Part shown: positions 1 to 7,775 of the stretch, one piece after another
How the letters are laid out: the number at the start of each line of letters is the position of its first letter
Numbering within the stretch: position 1 is the stretch's first letter
Assembly (NCBI RefSeq): GCF_007859935.1
Contig: NZ_SJPO01000013.1
Span: 62,001 to 126,000, forward strand
DNA: 64,000 bases
Source of the DNA: Posidoniimonas polymericola
Lineage (GTDB): Bacteria > Planctomycetota > Planctomycetia > Pirellulales > Lacipirellulaceae
Direction: 5' to 3'
The notes under the pieces: generated by a model
Told to the model about the DNA's origin: nothing
The model's input: only the letters and a program-made list of their open reading frames with translations
Databases searched by the model: none
Position numbers and translations under genes: made by a program

Positions 1-2
1 CA

Positions 3-452
3 ATCGCCAGGGAGTCGACCAGGGTTCTAGCAATTGGGGTACGCGACGCTCAGACGTCGATCGACCCTCGGCAAATGCGAAGGTGGGTTGGGCCCGAGCT
101 GCGATACGGGGGGCACGCGTTCGGCTTGCCAGAGAGGAACTTCAGTAAGTTCCTGGATCAGCGGAGCCGTTATGAGCCGTTCTTCCCAAAGCTATCGCCT
201 GCTGCTCTGGTAAGCAGCGACGATCCGCCAATCTTCCTTTACTACAAGCTCGCACCAGACGAAGCGGAGAAAGACCATTCCTTCTTTGTGCACAGCCCGA
301 AGTTCGGCGTTGAGCTCAAAAAGCTCGCGGAGCCGCTAGGGCTAGAGTGCCACGTATCCTATCCCGGGCTGGAAGCTCCCAGGTTTACCGACCGTTACGA
401 TTTCATTGTTAAGACGCTTACTGCTCAATCAACAGACTCGGGCTGTTTCTAA
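3..452 (+). CDS. C-terminal part of an alpha/beta-hydrolase (esterase-like), cut by window start
   Basis: The frame is open from the first bases, so the 5' end lies outside the window. The visible 149 residues read like the end of an alpha/beta-hydrolase of the BD-FAE/esterase type: a VLAIGVRDAQTSIDP segment, a YGGHAFGL stretch, then SSDDPPIFLYYKLAPD and a HSPKFGVELKKLAEPLG stretch, where the family carries its late acid/histidine part and cap. The nucleophile serine elbow would be upstream and is not seen. Substrate cannot be inferred. The next fragment is on the opposite strand, so this is the last gene of whatever unit it belongs to. Confidence 0.6.
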   Translation: MARESTRVLAIGVRDAQTSIDPRQMRRWVGPELRYGGHAFGLPERNFSKFLDQRSRYEPFFPKLSPAALVSSDDPPIFLYYKLAPDEAEKDHSFFVHSPKFGVELKKLAEPLGLECHVSYPGLEAPRFTDRYDFIVKTLTAQSTDSGCF

Positions 453-458
453 GCAAGG

Positions 459-842
459 CTATTGGACCATCGGACGGGCCCGCACCCGCCTGAGGGGCTC
501 ACGGCGGACGAAGCGTTCGAGGGCTTCGACGCCGAGGGCGAACTCCCTCAGGGCTAGCGATCGCTTGGCCCCTAGGCCACGGTTTCGCAGCCGGGTCAGG
601 TTGGCTTCGCTCGTGTAGTCGGGGCCGTAGATGATGCGGAGGTACTCCCGGCCACGGCATTTGACGGCCGGCTGCAGGAGGCCCTTCTTGCCCTTGGCGA
701 TGAGGTCGAGCGGTTTGACGACCATCCCTTCGCCGCCCTGATCGGTCAGCTCGGTCCACCAGGCAGTGGCGGCGTCCACCTCGGCGGGGTTTGTGGCCGA
801 GACCGGTCCCCTGGATGTGGGGCGTGGAGAGGCTAAGGCGCA
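459..842 (-). pseudogene. pnkp: Remnant of polynucleotide kinase-phosphatase, ligase-domain C-terminus
   Basis: On the minus strand the frame reads GGEGMVVKP, then QPAVKCRGREYLRIIYGPDY and KRSLALREFALG. These are hallmarks of the adenylyltransferase/ligase module of bacterial Pnkp, the RNA end-healing enzyme paired with Hen1 in RNA repair. GGEGMVVKP carries motif IV/V-type residues. A full protein is above 800 residues; here only about 110-125 remain. There is no start, the kinase and phosphatase domains are absent, and the end diverges after REPLRRV, where the family continues. I infer a decayed gene fragment, not a functional enzyme. Confidence 0.65.
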
Positions 843-1171
843 CAGGTATGTCGGTCCGACGCAGTTTAGGAAGATCCGAAAAGACGGTGGCTGCGAGCCA
901 ACGGCAACCTGCTGAGGTGAAACCGACCTCGCTCAGTTTGAGAGGCCGCTAATCTGCTGAGGCTGGTCCAGCTTCGGCAGATTCACCAAATCGTTTCTGC
1001 AGGCGGTCGCTTGCACCGACTGCGGTTGACGTCAATCAATGCGAACTGCATTGTCCCTGCCCACTAAAACTGCGAGTCGAAGGAGCGAATCAGAAAAAGA
1101 CGTAAGAAGTGCCCACCTGGAGGCATCCAATGGGAAACCCACCACTTCCCATTCCCAAGTGAGGCAATCCC
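843..1171. other. Intergenic stretch, nothing recognised
   Basis: No convincing coding frame or RNA gene is seen between the Pnkp remnant and the AhpD-like gene. The last bases carry a GTGAGG-type ribosome-binding site ahead of the ATG at 1172, so a promoter for that gene must lie here. Confidence 0.4.
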
Positions 1172-1717
1172 ATGCCGCGAATTCAACCAGTCAACAGAGA
1201 CACCGCCCCTCCCGCCACCGCCGAATTGCTCGCCAACGTGCAGAAAAAGCTGAGTGTCGTGCCCAACCTTATCTCCACCATGGCCCAATCAACGGCCGTC
1301 GCCACCGCGTATCTCGGGTTCAGCCAGGCACTCGCTTCCGGCGCGCTGTCGGCTCGACTCAGGGAACAGATCGCCCTGGTGGTTGGCGAAACCAACGGTT
1401 GCGACTATTGCGTGTCGGCCCACACTGCCTTGGGTAAGAAAGCCGGACTGACCGAGCAGGAAACCTGCGACGCGCGGCGGGCAACGGCATCCGACGAGAA
1501 GGAATCGCTGGCGCTGCAGTTCGCCCGGCAGATCGTCTCCAGCCGTGGCGTCGTGGCTGATGAGGACGTCGAGCGCGTACGCAAAGCTGGGTACACTGAT
1601 GGTGAGATCGCCGAGATCGTTGCCAACGTGGCGCTCAACATCTTCACGAACTATTTCAACCATGTGGCCGGCACGGAAGTCGACTTTCCCGTAGCCCCCG
1701 AACTCGCCGCGGCTTGA
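1172..1717 (+). CDS. Carboxymuconolactone decarboxylase family, AhpD-like peroxidase
   Basis: A 181-residue protein of the CMD/AhpD fold. The redox signature is E65 followed by C77-x2-C80 and H84 (within NGCDYCVSAH), the same spacing as the glutamate, two cysteines and histidine of AhpD alkylhydroperoxidases. It therefore most likely reduces peroxides through a dithiol cycle in the cytoplasm, rather than acting as a true lactone decarboxylase. A moderate ribosome-binding site precedes the ATG. It lies 81 bases upstream of an ECF sigma factor in the same direction, a partnership often seen for CMD-family genes, suggesting it is a member or target of that sigma factor's regulon. Confidence 0.85.
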   Translation: MPRIQPVNRDTAPPATAELLANVQKKLSVVPNLISTMAQSTAVATAYLGFSQALASGALSARLREQIALVVGETNGCDYCVSAHTALGKKAGLTEQETCDARRATASDEKESLALQFARQIVSSRGVVADEDVERVRKAGYTDGEIAEIVANVALNIFTNYFNHVAGTEVDFPVAPELAAA

Positions 1718-1798
1718 ACTGGGGACGCCGCTCGATCTGGCTTCGCCGGGCCGATCGAGCGGTTCCTTTGCTTCTGCGAACATTCGTTGGCCTGATAT

Positions 1799-2401
1799 AT
1801 GCAGCGAACAAACGAAACCTGGGTGAAGGACTTAGCGCAGCGGAGTGATTCCGCCTTGGCCGAGCTGCGCGAATTGCTGTTGCGTAATCTACGCAGCGGA
1901 TTGTCGGACCGCCCTCGTGCGGACGATTCGTTTCTGGAGGACTGCGCGCAAGAGTCGCTGCTGCGTGTTCTCGATAAACTCGAACAGTTCGACAGTCGCA
2001 GCCAGTTTGTTACCTGGGCCACGGCAATTGCCATTCGCGTTGCCTTGGGACAGCTTCGTCGCAGCCGATGGAAAGACGTATCACTTAGCGACCTGGTCCC
2101 AGCAACGGACCTCCCGAGCCGCGACAGGACTGCCGACGAATGGGCGCCGGATGCTCTGATGCAGCGACGCGATCTGCTGGACGCGCTAAACACATCCATT
2201 CATCGAGATTTGACCGATCGACAACGAACGGCATTGCTCGCGGAACTCAAGGGCATGCCGCAGGACGAGATTGCCGAGCAGCTCGGCAGTAATCGCAATG
2301 CCCTCTATAAGTTGACCCACGACGCGCGGAAGAAGCTGAAAGAGCGGCTGGAAGCAGCTGGCTTCACGGCGGAAGACCTGATTGCCTCCTCTGCACAGTG
2401 A
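1799..2401 (+). CDS. ECF-type sigma-70 family RNA polymerase sigma factor
   Basis: A 200-residue sigma factor with region 2 at about residues 43-93 (FLEDCAQESLLRVL, then SQFVTWATAIAIRVALGQLRR) and region 4 at about 125-190, ending in the helix-turn-helix LKGMPQDEIAEQLGSNRNAL. Regions 1 and 3 are missing, as in the ECF group. It lacks the SnoaL-like C-terminal extension of ECF41 factors, which also neighbour CMD genes, so it is a different group. The next gene is a small HxxxCxxC protein, the likely anti-sigma factor. Stress-responsive control of the flanking AhpD-like, DUF488 and membrane genes is inferred. Confidence 0.85.
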   Translation: MQRTNETWVKDLAQRSDSALAELRELLLRNLRSGLSDRPRADDSFLEDCAQESLLRVLDKLEQFDSRSQFVTWATAIAIRVALGQLRRSRWKDVSLSDLVPATDLPSRDRTADEWAPDALMQRRDLLDALNTSIHRDLTDRQRTALLAELKGMPQDEIAEQLGSNRNALYKLTHDARKKLKERLEAAGFTAEDLIASSAQ

Positions 2402-2411
2402 GATCCTACCC

Positions 2412-2660
2412 ATGGCACTATCCAAAGACGAAATCGCTCAGCTCCTGAAGCTCCTTAGTCAAACCGAAGACCATGAACTGAACTGCGAGGAATGTCTCGC
2501 GCTGGTTGCGGAGTTTGCCGAATCACAGTTGTCGGGCAAATCGGTTCCAGCGAGCCTGCAAGCGGTGGAACAGCACCTTGCCGTTTGCGGGGAGTGCCGT
2601 GAGGAGTACGAGGCCCTGCGGCAAACACTCGATTCTCTGCGTGGTGAGAGCGATGCCTGA
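2412..2660 (+). CDS. Small zinc-finger anti-sigma factor (ZAS type)
   Basis: An 82-residue soluble protein. Near its C-terminus is HLAVCGEC, an H-x3-C-x2-C zinc-binding anti-sigma (ZAS) signature, with another cysteine pair (NCEEC) upstream. No membrane segment is present, so it would hold the sigma factor in the cytoplasm. I chose the ATG at 2412 (MALSKDEI) over the upstream in-frame ATG at 2382, which overlaps the sigma gene. Its stop codon overlaps the next gene's start, so the genes are translationally coupled. A redox sensor role via the zinc cysteines is plausible beside an AhpD-like gene, but is inference. Confidence 0.75.
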   Translation: MALSKDEIAQLLKLLSQTEDHELNCEECLALVAEFAESQLSGKSVPASLQAVEQHLAVCGECREEYEALRQTLDSLRGESDA

Positions 2661-3024
2661 AAAGGATGGCGTGAAGATCAAACGCATCTACGAACCTTGT
2701 GCAAAAACGGATGGATACCGCGTCCTCGTGGATCGGCTCTGGCCGCGTGGTATGAGCAAAGAGGCGGCGCACATCGATTGTTGGGCCAACGACTTGGCCC
2801 CATCATCCTCGCTACGCCGTTGGTTTGGACATCAGCCAGAGAAGTTCGAAGAGTTCCGCCGTCTCTATCTGGACGAGCTGGCAGGCAACTCGGCGATCGA
2901 GGACGTCCTACGGCAACTTGTCACGCACTCGGTGGTAACTCTACTGTACGCGGCTTCTGACACAACGCGCAATCATGCGGTTGTCTTGCGAGACTTCTTG
3001 ATTCGGCGTCGAAGTGAATCATAA
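2653..3024 (+). CDS. DUF488 (YeaO-like) family protein
   Basis: A 123-residue protein with the DUF488/YeaO signature: IKRIYEP near the start, then YRVLVDRLWPRGMSK, WFGHQPEKFEEFRRLY and a terminal NHAVVLRDFL segment. The family is small, cytoplasmic and uncharacterised; structures of relatives suggest nucleotide or nucleic-acid binding. The ATG at 2653 overlaps the stop of the anti-sigma gene, so it belongs to the same transcript. A GTG at 2671 is an alternative start. Presence in a sigma/anti-sigma operon makes a stress role likely, though the biochemical function is unknown. Confidence 0.8.
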   Translation: MPEKDGVKIKRIYEPCAKTDGYRVLVDRLWPRGMSKEAAHIDCWANDLAPSSSLRRWFGHQPEKFEEFRRLYLDELAGNSAIEDVLRQLVTHSVVTLLYAASDTTRNHAVVLRDFLIRRRSES

Positions 3025-3170
3025 CGCGTAAGATTCGCACGCGACGGGGCATCCAACATTCGCCGACCCAAGGCGTCTGCCCCAATAGGTCGGTAGCAGC
3101 ATCCGTCCAAGGATGCCGCCCCGCCGACGTCTCTCGCGGCCACGCCGCTTCACCACCCCGTTTCTCGCAC

Positions 3171-3176
3171 AGGAGG
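3171..3176 (+). promoter_or_regulatory. Strong ribosome-binding site of the SPW-like gene
   Basis: AGGAGG at optimal spacing (seven bases) before the ATG at 3184 fixes that start. Most genes in this window have much weaker sites. Confidence 0.8.
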
Positions 3177-3183
3177 ACACGAC

Positions 3184-3567
3184 ATGGACCCTCGCTTCGT
3201 GACTAAGACAATGCATGCCTACCTCGACTACCCTGTCGCCTTTAGCCTGATGGCGGCGCCGTTTCTGCTCAACCTTGGCAACTCCCATCCGATGGCCCGG
3301 TGGCTGGCGGTTGGCGCCGGCGTCGCCGCGCTCGTTCTCACGCTGCTCACGGACCACAAGCTGGGCGTCTTTCGCGTGCTGCCGTATTGGGTGCACCTGG
3401 CTGTCGACTTCCTTATCGGGGTGGTGTTCCTGGCCGCTCCGATTGCCCTGGGGTTCACTGGCTTAGATGCTTGGTACTACTGGGCCAACAGTGCGGCCGT
3501 GCTGCTCGTCGTTGGGCTCCACAAGCCCGATGCAGAGGCCGTGCAGGCCAAGGCGATGTGTGTTTGA
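3184..3567 (+). CDS. Small four-helix membrane protein, SPW-repeat-like
   Basis: A 127-residue hydrophobic protein with four predicted membrane helices (about residues 14-33, 38-56, 66-85, 93-110) and short loops. The layout, with a proline/tryptophan loop (YWVHLAVDFLIGVVF) and repeated halves, resembles SPW-repeat membrane proteins. A strong Shine-Dalgarno site AGGAGG sits seven bases before the ATG. It is the last gene of the rightward stress cluster; about 160 bases separate it from DUF488, so it may have its own promoter. Function unknown. Confidence 0.6.
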   Translation: MDPRFVTKTMHAYLDYPVAFSLMAAPFLLNLGNSHPMARWLAVGAGVAALVLTLLTDHKLGVFRVLPYWVHLAVDFLIGVVFLAAPIALGFTGLDAWYYWANSAAVLLVVGLHKPDAEAVQAKAMCV

Positions 3568-3774
3568 TCTGTCAATCACATTAAACTGCATGTTGTAGGA
3601 TTCGGTAGATGTCTGCATCAGTTCGGGTCCCCTTGCGTCGCGAATAGCGACCGACGTGACTCGGACCGACGCGAGTACCGCAGCTTTCTTTCTGCTCGCG
3701 GTTGCATCGGCCGCGGTCGGGAACGAACAGCCGCTAGGCGCAGCGGTGAATCCGACCTCAGCAGGCTTCGCCCG

Positions 3775-4821
3775 CTACGCCAAATCTGCAAAGGGCCTTC
3801 GGCAACAGGGGGATTGCCGATCGAACCCTCGAACGAGGGCCAGGAAAGACGACGGCTGCGGTAGTGTCATGATTGCCTTGAACGCCAGCGGGGCCCGGTG
3901 GGCGTAGTGGCGGTAGGTGATGCCTCCCACGGAGTGACCGAGGATCTCGATCGACGACTCGGGCATGTGCTCGTCGTAGTAGGTCGCGCAGGTCTTCCGC
4001 AGATCTTTCAGCACCCAGGGGATTTCCTCCGACGTGTCGACGTCCTTCTTGGGACCAATCTTTGCTAGAGCGCAAAGTTCACGAAAGCGAACGTTCGGCC
4101 GAGCTGTGCTGCCCAGAAATACGGGATCGACCGAAGCCGGCTCGCCTATGAAGAGGCTCTTGAGATGGGCGTGGACAACGCGGTTCATCGGCCGGCAGAA
4201 CGACTTCCCCGTCTTGATCCGACGGTACGATAGCCATCCCCACCGGGAACGCTGCTTCACCTCTCGGTTTGGCGCCCTGTCGCTCCACGACACGTGGCGC
4301 CAGAGTATGGGCTCATGAAAGGAGGTCGTCCCCCAGACCGTACCACTATCTAATCCGTAATTGAAGAAGAGCACCAGGGCGGCACGCCAATATCGTCCTA
4401 CCGGGACGGTCTCTTGCCATCCGCGCGGTCTTGGCATCTGATGCGTCGCGAAGTAGAGAGCGTTGATCTCGGACTTCGTCAAGTAGTGCCTTCCCGCGAC
4501 TTCCCGAGCCGGCAGCGGTTTGGGAAAACGCGGCGGGATGTCGATAATATCGTTCTCCCAGGCCCAGGAAACGACTGCACGAATGTGGGTGCGGGTCTTG
4601 TTGGAGGTGCGTCCGGGGTTCGTGCCGCCCTCAGCCACAGCCTGCTCGTACACCCAATTCAGGAACTGGCGAATCGTCGCCCGGTCGAGTTTCTCGACCG
4701 GGACCTTGTGATTCCAGGCATGCCACTTCTCTAGCGTCGTCCGGTACTCGATTCTCGATCCCCGGGAAAGGTCTCGTGCCTGGAGGTACATCTCAACGGC
4801 ATTCTTCATCGTTGTCGGCAT
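3775..4821 (-). CDS. Tyrosine recombinase / phage-type integrase, planctomycete lineage
   Basis: About 348 residues. The N-terminal SAM-like core-binding domain (AVEMYLQARDLSRGSRIEYRTTLEKW) is followed by the catalytic domain. Visible catalytic elements are the lysine region (YRRIKTGKSF), LKDLRKTCATYY with the second arginine, ILGHSVGG with the box III histidine, and the putative nucleophile tyrosine in ITYRHYAH. The box I arginine expected in the TGLR position is replaced (YGLDSGT) and the box II histidine is lysine. Such divergence looks lineage-specific. I chose the ATG at 4821 over a TTG at 4854. It may be the integrase of the island that ends near 21.7 kb, but no matching att site is seen beside it. 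Confidence 0.8.
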   Translation of the reverse strand: MPTTMKNAVEMYLQARDLSRGSRIEYRTTLEKWHAWNHKVPVEKLDRATIRQFLNWVYEQAVAEGGTNPGRTSNKTRTHIRAVVSWAWENDIIDIPPRFPKPLPAREVAGRHYLTKSEINALYFATHQMPRPRGWQETVPVGRYWRAALVLFFNYGLDSGTVWGTTSFHEPILWRHVSWSDRAPNREVKQRSRWGWLSYRRIKTGKSFCRPMNRVVHAHLKSLFIGEPASVDPVFLGSTARPNVRFRELCALAKIGPKKDVDTSEEIPWVLKDLRKTCATYYDEHMPESSIEILGHSVGGITYRHYAHRAPLAFKAIMTLPQPSSFLALVRGFDRQSPCCRRPFADLA

Positions 4822-5082
4822 CGCGGCGGCTCCCGTTGCCGCTACTTGCCTCAATGCCGATCCTTGCTGAGCGGAAACTGGTTACGCTTCGTGCAATCGG
4901 ACGCACTCATCTGGGGCGTCATGAGAAGATGGGTCTCATCCGCAAAACTCTGCGAATAGCTCCAATTCTATTCAAACTGACGACGCTTTGCGCCCGGAGG
5001 TCGGTGTGTCGGTCTTACGCAGGTTAAGCCAGTGCCGAACTGACCCAGGACACGCCCTCATGAGCGAGCTAAGGTCTGTCAG

Positions 5083-5358
5083 CTAGGGAAGCCGCCAACC
5101 GGTTATGCGAAGTGGTCGTTGCGGTTGCTCGCCGAGAAGGTCGTCGAGTTGGAGATCGCCGCAAAGGTCTCCCACGAAACCGTTCGGCAGACGCTAAAAA
5201 ATCGCATAAACAACCGAACGATCCTATACTGGGTGATCCCTCCTGAGTGTGACGCCGAATTCGTCGCCAACATGGAGGAGGTCTTGGAAACCTATGAAAA
5301 ACCGTATGATCCGACGCATCCGGTCATCTGCATGGACGAACAACCGGTTCATGCATCA
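5083..5358 (+). pseudogene. IS630-family transposase fragment (N-terminal part)
   Basis: The plus-strand frame reads KPPTGYAKWSLRLLAEKVVEL, SHETVRQTL and VIPPECDAEFVANMEEVLETY, reaching the first catalytic aspartate in VICMDEQP, then homology stops. This is the N-terminal helix-turn-helix and the start of the DDE domain of an IS630 subgroup whose proteins continue past MDE. There is no start codon in good context and the rest of the DDE domain is missing. It directly abuts the WD40 remnant on the other strand, so the element probably inserted into or recombined with that gene. Confidence 0.75.
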
Positions 5359-5364
5359 ACGATG

Positions 5365-5589
5365 TTAAGGTTTCGATTGAGGGCTGAAAGCAACAGAAAT
5401 AACTCCCATCATCATGCCCTCGAACGTTCGGAGCTTCCGGCCGCTGGCGGCGTTCCACAGGATGGCGGTTTTGTCACCCGAACCCTTGAGGATGTGCCGG
5501 CCGTCGGGGCAGAAGGCTACGGGACGACCCTGGTTAGAGTGAAACGATGCCCTGACGCGCTGCCCGGCATTTGTTTTGACTTCCAACAC
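5365..5589 (-). pseudogene. WD40-repeat fragment, in frame after the caspase gene's stop
   Basis: The minus-strand frame continues in phase directly after the TGA of the upstream caspase gene. It reads RPVAFCPDGRHILKGSGDKT, AILWNAASGRKLRTFEG and ISVAFSPQSKP, that is one and a half WD40 blades with the usual SPDG and LW marks. The second blade is degraded (GMMMG instead of a GH start). The right border meets the IS630 fragment, so I infer the rest of a WD40 protein has been lost. Whether this was once the C-terminus of the caspase protein or a separate gene cannot be decided here. Confidence 0.6.
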
Positions 5590-7674
5590 TCACTTCAGCG
5601 CATCCACATCAACGTACCGGATATGCACGACGCTTAATAGATCCCCGAACTCCAAATCAGAACGTTGGGTTCGTTCGGCCTGTCGATCACCAGCGCGAGT
5701 TCCTAAGCCGCCACGCGAGCGATTGCCTGGAGGTAAAGCCGTATAGAATGCGGCGGTAATGATGCCGATCTGATCGGTAAACTTTTGCCTTGCGGCCAGC
5801 GAGTTATCCGCTTCGTCGACCGTGAATTTTCTGAGGGAACCTTGAGCTCCCACTTCCTCAAAGAATCCGCGAATCGCCCAAACGTAGCTGCCATCACGTC
5901 GTGGCTTGATTTTCGCGGGCTCCAGCACCCATCCTGCCGCTTCATCAAGGTTTACCCTCTTTCCGACAATCTTAGTCGTGATTCCTTTAAGATCCTCCTT
6001 TTCAGGCATTGTGTTGCAGCCGTCGACCAACAGTCGCATTTTCACAGCGGTGCCTATGCGATTTCCAACCCAAATCTCATAGACCTCATCTTTCTTCAGC
6101 CCGACAAAACATTCGGTATGAGTTTCCTCACCTTCACCGACCGATTTGAAAACGAAAGGTCGCTCTTTTCCATTAACCACAATCTTGATTGGGAAATCGA
6201 ACTTGGCATCTTGCAGCGGGTGCGCTCCCTGCGAACGCTCGTCGGCCCGGTCAATCACCGTCGCGATCGGATCGGCAGGAGGCGCATCGGCGGATACTGG
6301 AATTTCGGGGACTCGATCCCTTGGCTCAATTTTGACGCTACGCCCCAGCATGGCCCATTCGTCTTCGTTAAGCAAAGCGGTTGCCGATGCGGATGCAATC
6401 GTTTCGTCGCTTTCCACGCTTTGGAGCTTGCACTGAATCATTACCGCCCGGCCGGCTCGATTGCGAAGAGTGCCAATCGCGAGAACTGGCATTCCACCTG
6501 CTTGTTTCGACAGTTGCTGCAGTCTTTCGCCCGAATAGAGATCATCGAGCTGGAATCCTTCTGATTTCAATATATGCTGCAAACGCCGCTGATCGACGAT
6601 GCTGAACCGTTCCATGCTCGCATTCAACAGTCGCCGTTCAAATTCATCGGTGCACCACTTTCCGAGGGCACCGTAATTTGCACCAAGCAAATCGCCCATC
6701 GTTGATTCATTGATAAATTCCAACACTCCGACCCGCCCTTGCCGTCGTTCGTCGATTCGATCCGCCAGCGTTTCCGCGATATCAGAAAGAGCTTCGCGCA
6801 GTGTGTGGGGATTCAATCGCACGATCGTTGGAACGCCGGGAGCTCCCGAACGCACGATCCTGACCGGCGTTTGCGTGCGGGGAAAGCGATCTTTTGACGT
6901 GCGTAGCACATTTCGATGCACGAAGTTGTACAGTTCGTCGATATTGACGGCACCGTTCGCGTCGTCATCGGCATGCCCCTTAAGACCCTGATTGAGCCAG
7001 TAACTAAAGAGCGACTGCTCTTTGGCATCCCAGATCTGACTTGGCTCGGCCGCGGTCGAGCTGGCAATCGTCACGACCCCTTCAAGATTCTGGAAGAAAC
7101 TCTGCAGATCTTTCGAAGTCACACTTGTCGCACTCATATCTTCTTCGCCCTTTTCCGAGCCGGCGTGGCACGCATCGAGAACGAGCAATTTGAAGTCACC
7201 ACGGCAATTCGCAATTCTCTCCCGAAGCCACTCGACAGCTATTCCCGTTTTGGCGGGATTGGCTGGATCGATGTCGAGCGGAGCCAGATAAAGCTTGCCA
7301 TCGCCATCGCGAAAGCCGTGGCCGGTAAAATAGACGAATACTGAATCACCCGGAGCGATCTTGTCGAGAAACACCGGTAACTCACGCAAGATGCTCGCTC
7401 TTAGCGGTTGATGCTTGACCTCGTTTTCGTCATCAGTCATCAACAGCAGATGGCTCTTTTCGTAGCCGCCACGAAGTTCGAGTGTGCTCGCCAGTTGTTT
7501 GACATCATTGACCGTGAACTTGAGAGGATTCGCTTGCTGATATTGCTCGCAGCCAATAAGCACCGCCCATTGCTGGCCAGCGCTGGCAACGCACGGTACT
7601 AGTGTCGACAATGTGCCATGGATCGCAATTGCTGCCAATGAGAAATAAATACGTCGACAATATCGGGAAATCAT
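5590..7674 (-). CDS. Secreted caspase-family (peptidase C14) protein with CsgG-like domain
   Basis: About 694 residues. A signal peptide of about 33 residues (ISRYCRRIYFSLAAIAI, ending near CVASAG) is followed by a caspase-like domain (34-260). The catalytic dyad is visible: H119 in VYFTGHGFRDGDG and C169 in LVLDACHAGS. A middle segment at about 310-450 (RVGVLEFINEST, WCTDEFERRLL, FSIVDQRRLQHIL, GMPVLAIGTL) has the pattern of CsgG/FlgO-like outer-membrane-associated domains. The last 200 residues are a beta-rich region I cannot name. The ATG at 7674 has an AAGGAAG ribosome-binding site. It is the third gene of the caspase/CHAT unit and is separated from the second by an inserted IS5 element. 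Confidence 0.85.
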   Translation of the reverse strand: MISRYCRRIYFSLAAIAIHGTLSTLVPCVASAGQQWAVLIGCEQYQQANPLKFTVNDVKQLASTLELRGGYEKSHLLLMTDDENEVKHQPLRASILRELPVFLDKIAPGDSVFVYFTGHGFRDGDGKLYLAPLDIDPANPAKTGIAVEWLRERIANCRGDFKLLVLDACHAGSEKGEEDMSATSVTSKDLQSFFQNLEGVVTIASSTAAEPSQIWDAKEQSLFSYWLNQGLKGHADDDANGAVNIDELYNFVHRNVLRTSKDRFPRTQTPVRIVRSGAPGVPTIVRLNPHTLREALSDIAETLADRIDERRQGRVGVLEFINESTMGDLLGANYGALGKWCTDEFERRLLNASMERFSIVDQRRLQHILKSEGFQLDDLYSGERLQQLSKQAGGMPVLAIGTLRNRAGRAVMIQCKLQSVESDETIASASATALLNEDEWAMLGRSVKIEPRDRVPEIPVSADAPPADPIATVIDRADERSQGAHPLQDAKFDFPIKIVVNGKERPFVFKSVGEGEETHTECFVGLKKDEVYEIWVGNRIGTAVKMRLLVDGCNTMPEKEDLKGITTKIVGKRVNLDEAAGWVLEPAKIKPRRDGSYVWAIRGFFEEVGAQGSLRKFTVDEADNSLAARQKFTDQIGIITAAFYTALPPGNRSRGGLGTRAGDRQAERTQRSDLEFGDLLSVVHIRYVDVDALK

Positions 7675-7775
7675 GAGGGGCTTCCTTGGGCTGATGAGCA
7701 CACACGGCTAGGATTCAATTGTCTGCCTAAAGGCACTGCTGCTCGTGGCATGTCATAGGTTTGACGGCGACGAAT

